The notes: generated from the sequence alone by a model not told the origin. A DNA stretch of 64,000 nucleotides from Egicoccus halophilus (GCF_004300825.1 NZ_CP036250.1:1550001-1614000); one strand, 5' to 3'; shown: positions 45,547 through 54,485, counted from the stretch's first letter. Numbers and translations are program-made.

Positions 45547-46506
45547 ATGACCGCGGACCCGACCGTCGCGCCGGCCTGGTTCGCGGCTTCGCTGGCGGCG
45601 ACGCCGGAGTCGCACGTGCTGACGGTGGACCGGGTGGACATCGCCTACCTGGCCTGGGGGCGGCCCGGGGACCCCGTGCTCGTACTCGTGCACGGCGGCG
45701 CCGCGCACGCCCACTGGTGGAGTTCCCTCGCGCCCCTGCTCGCCGAGGAACACCGGGTCGTCGCGGTCGACCTGTCCGGGCACGGCGACAGCGCCCACCG
45801 GGAGCGGTACCGGGCGGAGTGGTGGGCACAGGAGGTGGTGGCGGTCGCCGAGCACGAGCGCGTCGGCCCACGGCGACCGGTCGTCGTCGGCCACTCGATG
45901 GGCGGCTTCGTGACGGTCGTCGCGGCGGCGCGGCACGGTGCCGCGCTCGACGGCGCGATCGTCCTCGACGCCCCGATCCGTCGGCCCGACCCGGAGACCG
46001 AGGAGGCCGGTCGGCGCGGCCGCAGCATGTTCCGCCAGCCCAAGGCGTACCCGGACCTGGCCACCGGCATGGAGCACTTCCACCTCGTGCCTCCGCAGCC
46101 CGAGGCCGAGCCGTGGTTGCTGCGCGAGGTGGCTCGGCACAGTCTGCGACGCTTCGACGACGGGAGATGGCGCTGGAAGTTCGACCCACGCGTGTTCGTG
46201 GAGCGGACCGGTCCGAGCCGGCCGAGCGACTACGCCGAGGACCTCACCCGGGCGGCGTGCCGGCTGGCGATCGTCAACGGGGCACGCTCGGCGATCGTGG
46301 ACGACGAGGTCATCGCGCACATGCGCGAGCTGGTGGCCGGTTCACCGGCCGCTGCCGCCGGGGTGCCGTTCGTGAAGGTGCCCGAGGCGCACCACCACCT
46401 GCTGCTCGACCAACCGCTGGCCACGGTGACGGCCCTGCGGGCGGTGCTCGCGACCTGGCACCCGGTCGGTGCCCCGCCCCCCAGCGTGCTCACCACCGGC
46501 GGCTGA
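45547..46506 (+). CDS. Alpha/beta hydrolase
   Basis: 319 residues. LVLVHGGAAHAHWWSSLAPL forms the oxyanion region, VVAVDLSGHGDSAH follows, the nucleophile elbow is VVGHSMGGFVT (Ser in G-H-S-M-G), and EAHHHLLLDQP near the C-terminus carries the catalytic His. Substrate unknown; esterase or haloalkane-type hydrolases look alike. ATG at 45547 has GAGGAG just upstream. The gene runs into a 106-bp tandem repeat. Confidence 0.92.
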   Translation: MTADPTVAPAWFAASLAATPESHVLTVDRVDIAYLAWGRPGDPVLVLVHGGAAHAHWWSSLAPLLAEEHRVVAVDLSGHGDSAHRERYRAEWWAQEVVAVAEHERVGPRRPVVVGHSMGGFVTVVAAARHGAALDGAIVLDAPIRRPDPETEEAGRRGRSMFRQPKAYPDLATGMEHFHLVPPQPEAEPWLLREVARHSLRRFDDGRWRWKFDPRVFVERTGPSRPSDYAEDLTRAACRLAIVNGARSAIVDDEVIAHMRELVAGSPAAAAGVPFVKVPEAHHHLLLDQPLATVTALRAVLATWHPVGAPPPSVLTTGG

Positions 46507-46530
46507 CCGCCGAGGCGCCGGACACCTCCG

Positions 46531-46875
46531 CCCCACCAGCCCCCTCAGGAGCCGGCGCGCTCGGAGGTCCGCCTGCGGGCCACCGCCCGACGCGCGCCGC
46601 CGCCGGTGACCGTTCGCCACCACCGTCGTCCGGAGTCCCCACCAGCCCCGTCAGGAACCGGCGCGCTCGGAGGTCCGCCTGCGGGCCACCGCCCGACGCG
46701 CGCCGCCGCCGGTGACCGTTCGCCACCACCGTCGTCCGGAGTCCCCACCAGCCCCGTCAGGAACCGGCGCGCTCGGAGGTCCGCCTGCGGGCCACCGCCC
46801 GACGCGCGCCGCCGCCGGTGACCGTTCGCCACCACCGTCGTCCGGAGTCCCCACCAGCCCCGTCAGGAACCGGCG
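46531..46875. repeat. 106-bp tandem repeat, ~3.25 copies
   Basis: Units begin at 46531, 46637, 46743 and 46849 (each CCCCACCAGCCCC), the last only ~27 bp long. Copies two and three look identical; copy one differs in a few bases near its start. Each unit holds nested inverted repeats (GGCGCGC/GCGCGCC; CGGGC-CACC-GCCCG). It fills the space between the convergent alpha/beta hydrolase and coaA genes. 106 is not a multiple of 3, and reading frames across it are chance. Confidence 0.9.
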
Positions 46876-46883
46876 GCAACAGA

Positions 46884-47885
46884 TCAGAGCTTGCGCAGGT
46901 GGACGGTGTGCACGGCGTGGTCGGCGGCCTTCTGCAGCACGAGGTCGGCTCGCGACCGGGTCGGCAGCACGTTGTCGCGCAGGTTGACCCCGTTGATCCG
47001 GGCCCAGATGTCGCGCGCGGTGGCGTCGGCCTGGTCGTCGGTGAGGCCGGCGTAGCGCCGGAAGTACGAACGCGGGTCGCGGAAGGCGGTGCCACGCAGG
47101 GTGCGGAAGCGCTCGACGTACCAGCGCTCGACGTCCTGCTCGGCGGCGTCGACGTAGATCGAGAAGTCGAAGAAGTCGGACACGAACACCCGCCGCTCGT
47201 CGGCGGCGGTGCCGGTCTGCAGGACGTTGAGGCCTTCGAGGATGAGGATGTCCGGCTGACGCACCAGGACCCGCTCGTCGGGGACGATGTCGTAGGTGAG
47301 GTGGCTGTAGACGGGTGCCGCGACCTCGGGCTCCCCGGCCTTCACCCGCGCGACGAAGCGGACCAGGCTGGCCACGTCGTAGGACTCGGGGAAACCTTTG
47401 CGCTCCATCAGTCCCCGGCGTTCGAGTTCGGCGTTGGGCCACAGGAACCCGTCCGTGGTGACCAGCGCGACCTCGGGGTGGTCCGGCCAGCGGGAGAGCA
47501 ACGCCTGCAGGATGCGGGAGGTGGTCGACTTGCCGACCGCCACCGACCCGGCGATCCCGATCACGAACGGGACCTTGGCCGCCAGTGATCCGAGGAACGT
47601 GTCGGTGGCCCGGTGCAGGTCCTGGGTCGCGGCGACGTAGAGGTTGAGCAGCCGGGACAGCGGGAGGTAGACGTCGGCGACCTCGTCGAGCGACACGCGG
47701 GTGTTGATGCCGCGCAGCTGGGCGAGGTCCGCCTCGGACAGCGTCAACGGGGTCGCGGAGCGCAGTGCCGCCCAGTCCTCGCGGGCGAGTGCGACCCAGG
47801 GGGAGGGGTCGCCGTCCGCGCCGTCGTCCATGGCGCGTGGACCGGTGCCACGGCGGGACCGCGCGGGCAGCGGGGACTCGGACAC
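46884..47885 (-). CDS. coaA: Type I pantothenate kinase
   Basis: 333 residues. Walker [16 protein letters not shown] (~110-123), [47 protein letters not shown] and [14 protein letters not shown] are the CoaA blocks. It phosphorylates pantothenate, the first step of coenzyme A synthesis, and is feedback-inhibited by CoA. GTG at 47885 has AAGG six bases upstream; the N-terminal ~25 residues are variable and a later ATG (residue 19) is possible. It is divergent from the 7TM-HD gene. Confidence 0.93.
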   Translation of the reverse strand: MSESPLPARSRRGTGPRAMDDGADGDPSPWVALAREDWAALRSATPLTLSEADLAQLRGINTRVSLDEVADVYLPLSRLLNLYVAATQDLHRATDTFLGSLAAKVPFVIGIAGSVAVGKSTTSRILQALLSRWPDHPEVALVTTDGFLWPNAELERRGLMERKGFPESYDVASLVRFVARVKAGEPEVAAPVYSHLTYDIVPDERVLVRQPDILILEGLNVLQTGTAADERRVFVSDFFDFSIYVDAAEQDVERWYVERFRTLRGTAFRDPRSYFRRYAGLTDDQADATARDIWARINGVNLRDNVLPTRSRADLVLQKAADHAVHTVHLRKL

Positions 47886-48060
47886 GGCAGGCCTTGCTCA
47901 CGGACGACGACCGGCCAGCGTAGTGGGCCCGGTCCACCGGTATCGAGTCGCGGCCGAGCAGGACGGCTCCCGATGCGCGACACTGGAGGCGGTGCGGATC
48001 CGTCAGCACGCCGTCGGGCGTGTCACGGCGCCGCTCGGGACGTCGAGGACTCGAGGACGA

Positions 48061-50319
48061 GTGAGCACGAACGGGGCGGTCCGCTCCCTGGTGTGGCACC
48101 GCATCGCCGCGGTGCTGCTCGTCGTGGTCGTGGTGCCGTTGGTGGTGGCGATCGGCGCCGTCGCCGACGAACAACCGATCCGCGAGGGTGAGCCGGCGCC
48201 ACGGACGGTGTTCGCCGACGAGGCGATCCGTGAGGTCGACGAGGAGGCCACCGAACAGGCACGCCAGACGGCGGCGCAGTCGGTGGATCCGGTCGAGGTG
48301 TTCAACCCGGGGGCGCAGGCCGAGATCGTCAGCGAGACGCGCCAGATCTTCGCGGCGGTGCGCGGGGTCCGGGAGCCACCCGACGCCGGTGGTGACGTCC
48401 CGCCGATGACGCCGAGTCGGGCCCAGCAGCTCGAGGCGCTCGAACAGGAGCAGCTCGGCCTCGAACCCGAGGTCCTCGACGCGCTGCTGTCGGTGCCGCT
48501 GACCCAGCTGGCGACCGTGGAACAGGTGACGGTCGCCATCGCGCAGGGCTTCGCGCGCCAGCCGGTGCCCGAGGACGAGGTCCAGCAACTGCTGGCCGAC
48601 CAGTTGCCGGTGGAGCTGGCCGTGCAGTCGTTGCCGGGGGACACGGCGGAGACGATCGTGGATCCGGTGCTCCGGACCGTGATGCGTCCGACCGTGGTGG
48701 TGGACCCGGATGCGACCACGGCGCGTCGCGAGCGGGCCGCGGAGGAGACCGAGGAGCTCGCCTCGACCTGGCGGCCGGGGCAGGCGATCGTGCGCGAGGG
48801 CGAGATCGTCGGGCCCATGCAGGCGCGGGCGATCGAGAGCCTCGGCCTGAGCGGCTCCTCGCCGGCCCGCGCGTTGCTGCGGGCGTTGGCCGCGATGGCC
48901 ATGGTGGCGGTCATCGGCGGGGTCTACCTGCACCGGATGCAGCCGCGCGTGTGGGTGACCGGCAAGAAGCTGCTGCTGCTGGGGCTGCTGGTCACCGCCT
49001 ACGCCGGGCTCGTCGTGGGGGCGACCGCGGTGACGGGTGCGACCTCGAACGGTTGGGCCTACGTGGTGCCGGCCGGGGCGCTGGCGATGCTCGCCGCGCT
49101 GTTGATCCATCCGGTGGTCGGCATCTCGACCATGCTGCCGGCCGCCGTGCTCGTGCTGCTCGTGGAGCCCTCGGCGGCGCCGGTCGCGTTGTTCGCCGCG
49201 GCGGCCGTCCTGGTCAGCGTCCCGTTGACGACCCGGATCAGCTCGCGGTCGGACCTGCGTTCGGCGACGTTGCGGGCCGGCCTGAGCTACCCGGTGCTCG
49301 CGGCGGTGCTGGTGCTCGTGTTCGGGCCGCGCGACGAGCTGGTCACGGCGGTGCTCGCCGGCGCGCTCAACGGCCTCGTGACGGCGATCGCGGTCCAGGG
49401 CGCGATGCCGTTCCTGGAGAACCTGTTCCGGCTGCCGACGGTCACCGCGCTGCTGGACCTCGCCGACCGCAACCATCCGTTGTTGCGCGAGCTCGAGGCG
49501 AAGGCGCTCGGCTCGTACAACCACTCGGTGATGGTGGCCTCGCTGTGCGAGCGCGCCTGCCGGGCGATCGGGGCCCAGCCGCTGCTGGGCAGTGTCGCGG
49601 CGCTCTACCACGACATCGGCAAGGTCCGGCAGCCGCACTTCTTCATCGAGAACCAGCAGGGCATCGCCAACCCGCACGACGACCTCGAACCGGAGGTGTC
49701 GGCGGTCATCATCCAGAACCACGTCGTCGACGGTGTGGAGATGGCGACCGAGTACCGGCTGCCGCCGGAGGTCGTGGCCTGCATCGGCTCGCACCACGGC
49801 ACGATGCTGGTGAGCTACTTCTTCGACCGGGCGGTCGAGGCCGCCGGTGGGGACCACGACGCGGTCGACGAGGAGCACTTCCGTTACAAGGGGCACAAGC
49901 CGCGCAGCAAGGAGGCGGCCGTGCTGCTGCTGGCCGACTGCTGCGAGGCGGCGACCCGGGCCATGGCGATGTCGCGCGGCACCCTGCCGCGCGACGACAT
50001 CGAGTCGACCGTCGACCGGCTGCTGCAGGAGCGGGTCGACGACGGGCAGTTCGAGGAGTGCGACCTGACGTTCCGCGAGCTGATGACCGCTCGTGACACC
50101 ATCGTGGAGTCGTTGGTCGGCATCTATCACCCCCGGATCGCCTACCCGGGCAAGCCGCAGCCGGCCACCTCCGTGTCGTCGGACGGCGCCGGTCCGGTCG
50201 GGGACACGGAGGCGTCCGACGGGGACGCACCCGGCGCGAACGGGGACGGCGCCCCGCCCGCGGCGGGATCAGACGGGGTCCTGCCCGAGCGCGAATCCCG
50301 CGTCGAGCACACGCGGTGA
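48061..50319 (+). CDS. 7TM-HD family (PgpH-like) cyclic dinucleotide phosphodiesterase
   Basis: 752 residues. One N-terminal membrane helix (~15-34), a ~240-residue 7TMR-HDED extracellular domain, about seven membrane helices (~285-480), and a cytoplasmic HD domain: NHSVMVASLCERAC, ALYHDIGKVRQPHFFIEN, VIIQNHVVDGVEMATEY, GSHHGTMLVSYFF and LLADCCEAATRAM. PgpH-type enzymes hydrolyse c-di-AMP to pApA; YqfF is the Bacillus relative. The C-terminus is a ~55-residue Gly/Asp/Ala-rich tail. GTG at 48061 has GAGGACGA just upstream. Its last 51 bases overlap the end of the convergent Lrp-like gene. Confidence 0.9.
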   Translation: MSTNGAVRSLVWHRIAAVLLVVVVVPLVVAIGAVADEQPIREGEPAPRTVFADEAIREVDEEATEQARQTAAQSVDPVEVFNPGAQAEIVSETRQIFAAVRGVREPPDAGGDVPPMTPSRAQQLEALEQEQLGLEPEVLDALLSVPLTQLATVEQVTVAIAQGFARQPVPEDEVQQLLADQLPVELAVQSLPGDTAETIVDPVLRTVMRPTVVVDPDATTARRERAAEETEELASTWRPGQAIVREGEIVGPMQARAIESLGLSGSSPARALLRALAAMAMVAVIGGVYLHRMQPRVWVTGKKLLLLGLLVTAYAGLVVGATAVTGATSNGWAYVVPAGALAMLAALLIHPVVGISTMLPAAVLVLLVEPSAAPVALFAAAAVLVSVPLTTRISSRSDLRSATLRAGLSYPVLAAVLVLVFGPRDELVTAVLAGALNGLVTAIAVQGAMPFLENLFRLPTVTALLDLADRNHPLLRELEAKALGSYNHSVMVASLCERACRAIGAQPLLGSVAALYHDIGKVRQPHFFIENQQGIANPHDDLEPEVSAVIIQNHVVDGVEMATEYRLPPEVVACIGSHHGTMLVSYFFDRAVEAAGGDHDAVDEEHFRYKGHKPRSKEAAVLLLADCCEAATRAMAMSRGTLPRDDIESTVDRLLQERVDDGQFEECDLTFRELMTARDTIVESLVGIYHPRIAYPGKPQPATSVSSDGAGPVGDTEASDGDAPGANGDGAPPAAGSDGVLPERESRVEHTR

Positions 50320-50553
50320 GTAGCTGCGGAAGGCGATGACCGTCTCCGAGCCGGCCACGCCCGGGATCTTGCCGACCCGGCCGGTCACGACGTCGGCGAG
50401 GTCCTCGTTGCGGGCCACCTTGACCTTGCAGATCAGGTCGTAGCGGCCGGTGACGGAGTAGACCTCCACCACGCCCTCGACGTCGCACAGCGCTTCGGCC
50501 ACCTCGGGCACCTGGTCGGTCTGGACGTCGAGCAGCACGAAGGCGGTGATCAC
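50269..50553 (-). CDS. Stand-alone Lrp/AsnC ligand-binding (RAM) domain protein
   Basis: 94 residues: VITAFVLLDVQTDQVPEVAE, VEVYSVTGRYDLICKVKV and VGKIPGVAGSETVIAF are the RAM-domain landmarks (V-x-x-G-x-x-D). There is no helix-turn-helix, so it is a small effector-binding protein, as found in many actinobacteria, that may form octamers and mix with full-length Lrp. GTG at 50553 has AGGAG five bases upstream and TAGCGT at 50587-50582 as -10. The 3' end overlaps the 7TM-HD gene by 51 bp, antisense. Confidence 0.88.
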   Translation of the reverse strand: MITAFVLLDVQTDQVPEVAEALCDVEGVVEVYSVTGRYDLICKVKVARNEDLADVVTGRVGKIPGVAGSETVIAFRSYSPRVLDAGFALGQDPV

Positions 50554-50581
50554 ACGGACTCCTGGCGACGGGTGCGCCGGC

Positions 50582-50587
50582 ACGCTA
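50582..50587 (-). promoter_or_regulatory. -10 element of the Lrp-like gene
   Basis: TAGCGT read on the minus strand, ~29 bp before the GTG start; it mirrors the identical element on the plus strand at 50608. Confidence 0.4.
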
Positions 50588-50607
50588 GCTGTTGTCGCGG
50601 CGCGCGG

Positions 50608-50613
50608 TAGCGT
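50608..50613 (+). promoter_or_regulatory. -10 element for a leaderless ATL transcript
   Basis: TAGCGT followed by six bases and then the ATG at 50620, the classic leaderless spacing; there is no ribosome site. Confidence 0.5.
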
Positions 50614-50619
50614 CCGGGC

Positions 50620-50925
50620 ATGGCAGCAGGCACGAGCTTCGGGGAGGCGATCGAGACGGTCGTCGCGCGTCTGCCGGTGGGCACGGTGGCCACCTACGGC
50701 GAGGTCGCCGCGGAGGCGGGTCGACCGGGCGCGGCGCGGGCGGTCGGACGGGTGCTGCGCACGACGTCGCGCCCCCTGCCGTGGTGGCGGGTGGTGACCT
50801 CCGCCGGTCGACTGGTGCCCGGCCTGGAGGTGGAGCACGCCCGTCGTCTCACGGCCGAGGGTGTCGTGGTGGTCGGGGACCACGTCGCCGGTCTGCGCAC
50901 GCGCCGGGTGGCCCGGGAGCGATAG
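50620..50925 (+). CDS. Alkyltransferase-like (ATL) DNA-binding protein
   Basis: 101 residues of the MGMT fold: FGEAIETVVARLPVGTVATYGEVA, GAARAVGRVLRTT with the arginine finger region, and PLPWWRVV where MGMT has PCHRV. The alkyl-accepting Cys is Trp55 and the next His is Trp56, so it cannot transfer alkyl groups. ATL proteins bind O6-alkylguanine and hand it to nucleotide excision repair. Its size matches ATLs. ATG is probably translated from a leaderless mRNA. The stop TAG overlaps a TAGCGT element before the VOC gene. Confidence 0.9.
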   Translation: MAAGTSFGEAIETVVARLPVGTVATYGEVAAEAGRPGAARAVGRVLRTTSRPLPWWRVVTSAGRLVPGLEVEHARRLTAEGVVVVGDHVAGLRTRRVARER

Positions 50926-50963
50926 CGTCCCCGGCGACAACGTCGCCGCACAGGACCGCCCTC

Positions 50964-51398
50964 GTGCCCACCTCCGATCCGACGCCGTCGACGCTCGCCG
51001 TCCAGCCGTTCCCGGGGATGCTGCATCACCTCGAGTTGTACGTCGCCGACCTCGAGCGCAGCGTCGCGTTCTGGGGGTGGCTGCTGCCCGAGCTCGGCTA
51101 CGAGGTCTACCAGGAGTGGGACGAGGGGATCTCGTTCCGCTTGGGCACGGCCTACCTGGTGTTCGTCCAGGCGCCGCGGCCGGAACGAGGTGCCGACCGG
51201 CGGGGCGTCGGGTTGAACCACCTCGCCTTCCGTGTGCGCGACCGGGCGGACGTGGACCGCCTCACCGACGCGGTGCGTGCGCGTGGGTGCCGGGTGCTGT
51301 ACGAGGACCGTCACCCGCTGGCCGGTGGGCCCGAGCACTACGCGTTGTTCTGCGAGGACCCGGACGGCCTGAAGGTGGAGCTCGTGTCGGCTGACTGA
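50964..51398 (+). CDS. VOC-superfamily (glyoxalase/bleomycin resistance) protein
   Basis: 144 residues with two beta-alpha-beta-beta-beta units: MLHHLELYVADLERSVAFWG opens the first, GLNHLAFRVRDRADVDRLTD the second, and HYALFCEDPDGLKVELV closes it. Metal ligands His and Glu are at HHLEL, NHLAF and KVELV. Substrate unknown. GTG at 50964 has AGGA about eight to nine bases upstream; an ATG at 51018 is possible. Promoter element TAGCGT at 50923-50928 overlaps the ATL stop. Confidence 0.88.
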   Translation: MPTSDPTPSTLAVQPFPGMLHHLELYVADLERSVAFWGWLLPELGYEVYQEWDEGISFRLGTAYLVFVQAPRPERGADRRGVGLNHLAFRVRDRADVDRLTDAVRARGCRVLYEDRHPLAGGPEHYALFCEDPDGLKVELVSAD

Positions 51399-51410
51399 CC
51401 GGGGACGGCA

Positions 51411-51454
51411 TCCGCCCGAGGGGCGTGTGCACTAGTCGCGCAGCTTCGGGCGGA
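51411..51454. terminator. Inverted repeat after the VOC gene
   Basis: TCCGCCCGA (51411-51419) and TCGGGCGGA (51446-51454), perfect 9-bp arms with a 26-nt loop, 12 bp after the VOC stop; followed by AAAGCGACC rather than a T-run. Confidence 0.35.
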
Positions 51455-51468
51455 AAGCGACCGGACTG

Positions 51469-51521
51469 GGTCGTTTCGTGCGCTCGTTGCGCACCCTGAC
51501 TGGCGGTGGACGGAAACGACC
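51469..51521 (+). promoter_or_regulatory. Inverted repeat in the sigma-gene leader
   Basis: GGTCGTTTC (51469-51477) and GAAACGACC (51513-51521), exact complements 35 bp apart. Either an operator pair or a long-stem RNA structure. Confidence 0.3.
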
Positions 51522-51785
51522 GATAGTGGCGTTGTACCACCTGACGGTGTTCCGGCCACGTGACGCGGCCGGAGGGACACCATCGCCCCGCCCCTCCTCG
51601 CATCCCCCGTCCCAGCGTCGGCACCGCGACCTCCGCGGCTCCGAACCAGACGTGCGAGGGTGGAACCCACACCTCGCCGCAGGTGGGTCACCCGGCCGAA
51701 ACGCGCCCTCGGCCCGCCCCCCACCCGCGCACGCGTCCCGCTCCCGGACGCGCTCTCGCCCTCCGATCCGTCGAGGAGGACCACG

Positions 51786-52943
51786 GTGAACCCGACCGAA
51801 CTCCCCACCGCAGAAGTGGCCGTCGAGGAACTTCTCGAACGCTCGTCCGAGCGTGGCTACGTACTGCTCTCCGAACTCCAGGACCTGCACGCGCCGGAAC
51901 TCCACGGCGACACGTGGCTCGATGACGTGGTCGCCGAGATCCGTACCCAGGGCACCCAGGTCGTCGACGACGTCGCCGACGACGCGCCCGAGGAGGTCGC
52001 GGAGTACACCGGGGCCATGACCACCGACCTGGTGCGGCAGTACCTCAACGACGCCGGCCGCCACGCCCTGCTCACCAAGGAGGACGAGGCGGACCTGGCC
52101 AAGCGCTACCAGGCTGGCATGGCCGCCGACGAGATCCTGAGCTCCGGCCGCAAGCTGACGCGGACGCAGAAGGCCCGCATGCGCCAGGTCAGCCGCGACG
52201 GCGAGCGCGCCAAGGAACGCATGGTGCAGGCCAACCTGCGGCTCGTGGTCCCGCAGGCCCGCAAGTTCTCTGGACGCGACCTCGACTTCATCGAGCTGAT
52301 CCAGGAGGGCAACCTCGGCCTGCTGCGCGCGGTCGAGAAGTTCGACCACACCAAGGGCTACAAGTTCTCGACCTACGCCGTCTGGTGGATCCGTCAGGCC
52401 CTGCAGCGCGGCGTGGCCTCCAAGGGCCGCACGATCCGTGTCCCCGCGCACGTCTGGGAGCTGTACGGCAAGCTCCGCTCCGCCGAACTGCGTCTGCGCC
52501 AGCAGAAGGGTGCCGACCCGACCGAGGACGAGATCGCCGAGGAGGTCGGCCTGACCGCCCAGCGGGTCCGTGAGGTCCGCGAGGCGATGCAGGAACTGGT
52601 CAGCCTCGACCGGCCGATCGGTGAGGACGGCGACGCCACGATGGGCGACCTGATCCCCGACGCCGGCGTGGTCGACCCGGCCGAGACCGCGCTCGAGGGG
52701 GACGCCTTCGCGCAGATCGAGGCCGCGCTCGGCGCACTCGACGAGCGCGAGCGGATCATCCTGGTGCTCCGGTTCGGTCTCCACGGCGAAGAGCCCCAGA
52801 CCCTCGAGGAGATCGGTGCGCACTTCAGCCTGACCCGCGAGCGGATCCGCCAGATGCAGAACCGCGCCCTGGCCAAGCTTCGCCACCCGTCGCGCGCCCA
52901 CAACCTCTCCGGACTGCTCGACGTGCTCGACCGGGCCGCCTGA
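51786..52943 (+). CDS. RpoD-like sigma-70 factor (first copy)
   Basis: 385 residues. Region 1.2: TTDLVRQYLNDAGRHALLTK; region 2: [30 protein letters not shown] and the -10-reading helix [21 protein letters not shown]; region 3: [37 protein letters not shown]; region 4: LVLRFGLHGEEPQTLEEIGA and [20 protein letters not shown]. The N-terminus ([13 protein letters not shown]) is shared with the second copy at 56288. VVPQARKF and QMQNRALAK differ from the RpoD norm, so this is more likely the group 2 factor. GTG at 51786 has GAGGAGGA upstream. Confidence 0.93.
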   Translation: MNPTELPTAEVAVEELLERSSERGYVLLSELQDLHAPELHGDTWLDDVVAEIRTQGTQVVDDVADDAPEEVAEYTGAMTTDLVRQYLNDAGRHALLTKEDEADLAKRYQAGMAADEILSSGRKLTRTQKARMRQVSRDGERAKERMVQANLRLVVPQARKFSGRDLDFIELIQEGNLGLLRAVEKFDHTKGYKFSTYAVWWIRQALQRGVASKGRTIRVPAHVWELYGKLRSAELRLRQQKGADPTEDEIAEEVGLTAQRVREVREAMQELVSLDRPIGEDGDATMGDLIPDAGVVDPAETALEGDAFAQIEAALGALDERERIILVLRFGLHGEEPQTLEEIGAHFSLTRERIRQMQNRALAKLRHPSRAHNLSGLLDVLDRAA

Positions 52944-52979
52944 GGTCCGCCCCGACGGCAGCGCCGTCGCGACCTCCCC

Positions 52980-53009
52980 ACGCCCGCCGGTCTCCCCACC
53001 GGCGGGCGT
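52980..53009 (+). terminator. Terminator after the first sigma gene
   Basis: ACGCCCGCCGGT, loop CTCCCC, ACCGGCGGGCGT: perfect 12-bp stem, 36 bp after the stop, followed by CGTCGTGTTCC. Strongest intrinsic terminator-like site for this gene. Confidence 0.6.
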
Positions 53010-53135
53010 CGTCGTGTTCCGCGCCCGGTCGCCGCGGCCGGTCGAGGTGCGCTCCGACCCCGACCACGGCGACCGCGCCAGGGCCGTCGTAGCATCCGGC
53101 CCGTCCCTCGTCCTCGTCCCGGAACCGGACCCGAC

Positions 53136-54485
53136 ATGCTCCAGGACCGCACCCACCGCTGGTTGCTCGGCGTCGTCGGTGTCCTGCTCGTGGCCACGAT
53201 CGTCGGCATGGTCGCGCTGTGGCCGGCGCCGCGCGAGCTGTCCGACGAGCCCCCGCTCGACGACCGCTACACGGCCGTGCTGCGCGAGGTCGAGGTCATC
53301 GCCGGGGAGGACGACCCCGTCGCCGGCGGCTTCGGGGACGAGGTCGTCCTGGAGGCGGAACTGCTCGAGGGGCCCGACGCCGGGACGACCACGACGATCC
53401 GGGCCGCCGCCGAGGGGTATCCCGACTTCCGCGTCGGTGATCGGGTCGAACTCCAGGCTGCCAACGTGGGGGACGGGACCCAGAACTACTTCGTGGCCGA
53501 CTTCCAACGGTTGCCCGCGCTGGGGTTGCTGATCGGGGTGTTCGTGCTGGCGGTGCTCGCCATCGGGCGCTTCCACGGCCTGCGTTCGCTGCTCGGGCTC
53601 GCGCTGAGCCTGCTCATCGTGGTGCAGTTCGTCGTGCCCGCGATCCTCGCCGGTGCGAGCCCGTTCCTCGTCGCCCTGGTCGGGTCGATCGCCGTGATGA
53701 TCGTCACGCTGTACCTGGCCCACGGGGTCAACCCGATGACGACGGCGGCCATCGTGGGGACCAGCGTCGCCCTGCTGCTGACGATCCTGCTCGGCGTGGC
53801 GTTCATCGAGCACGCGCGCATCACCGGTTTCGCCTCCGAGGAGGCTGGCCTGGTCCGGTTCGCCGTCGAGGGCATCGACCTGCGCGGCCTGGTGCTCGCC
53901 GGTCTGATCATCGCGGCGCTCGGCGTCCTCGACGACGTCACGGTCAGCCAGGCGTCGACCGTGTTCGCGCTGCACGACACCGACCGCACCCTGCCGTGGC
54001 GGACACTGTTCGCCCGCGCCATGAAGGTCGGGCGCGACCACATCGCCTCCGTGGTCAACACGCTGTTCCTGGCCTACGCCGGAGCGTCGCTGACCCTGCT
54101 CGTGCTGTTCTCGACCGGGCCGGTCCCGGTGCTCGAACTCGTCAACTCCGAGATCCTCGCCGTCGAGATCGTCAAGACGGTGGTCGGTTCCCTGGGGTTG
54201 ATCGCTGCCGTGCCGTTGACGACGGCACTGGCGGCGACCGTCGCCGTGCGTCGTCCTCCCGATGCCCCCTCCCTCGCTCACGGGCATGACCACGGCCACG
54301 GTCGTCGCCACGACCCGCAGGGCGCGACCGTGGTGACCGCGGCCGACGATGCCGGGCCCCACCCCTCGCGTGCCGACCGGCGCACGGAGGAGGAGCGGGT
54401 CGACGACGCCTGGATGCGTTACCTGCGCGAAGGGCCCGGTGCCGGCGAGGGTTCCGGTGCCGGCGGGCCGGACGAGTCCCGCTGA
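53136..54485 (+). CDS. YibE/F-family membrane protein
   Basis: 449 residues. An N-terminal membrane helix and a ~95-residue outer beta domain (VLREVEVIAGEDDPVAGGFG) precede seven membrane segments with the family blocks GLLIGVFVLAVLAIGRFHGL, LVALVGSIAVMIVTLYLAHG, GLIIAALGVLDDVTVSQAST and DHIASVVNTLFLAYAGASLT. YibE/F proteins are uncharacterised transport-like proteins. Near the C-terminus is HGHDHGHGRRH, a His-rich run that could bind metal, before an acidic tail. ATG at 53136 is chosen; TAGCAT lies ~46 bp upstream. Confidence 0.88.
   Translation: MLQDRTHRWLLGVVGVLLVATIVGMVALWPAPRELSDEPPLDDRYTAVLREVEVIAGEDDPVAGGFGDEVVLEAELLEGPDAGTTTTIRAAAEGYPDFRVGDRVELQAANVGDGTQNYFVADFQRLPALGLLIGVFVLAVLAIGRFHGLRSLLGLALSLLIVVQFVVPAILAGASPFLVALVGSIAVMIVTLYLAHGVNPMTTAAIVGTSVALLLTILLGVAFIEHARITGFASEEAGLVRFAVEGIDLRGLVLAGLIIAALGVLDDVTVSQASTVFALHDTDRTLPWRTLFARAMKVGRDHIASVVNTLFLAYAGASLTLLVLFSTGPVPVLELVNSEILAVEIVKTVVGSLGLIAAVPLTTALAATVAVRRPPDAPSLAHGHDHGHGRRHDPQGATVVTAADDAGPHPSRADRRTEEERVDDAWMRYLREGPGAGEGSGAGGPDESR

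Larger units (their letters stand above)
51399..51785 (+). other. 387-bp region upstream of the first sigma-factor gene
   Basis: No gene is evident. It holds two inverted repeats (listed separately) and otherwise C-rich leader sequence up to the ribosome site GAGGAGGA. A long 5' leader, possibly regulatory, is likely for the sigma gene; no known riboswitch was recognised. Confidence 0.5.

Noticed and set aside
46531-46875. 106-bp repeats as a CRISPR array
   Set aside because: The units are directly adjacent with no unique spacers, and no cas genes are nearby.
46651-50130. An 1159-codon minus-strand frame across the repeat, coaA and the 7TM-HD gene
   Set aside because: It is a shadow: opposite the HD protein and out of frame with coaA.
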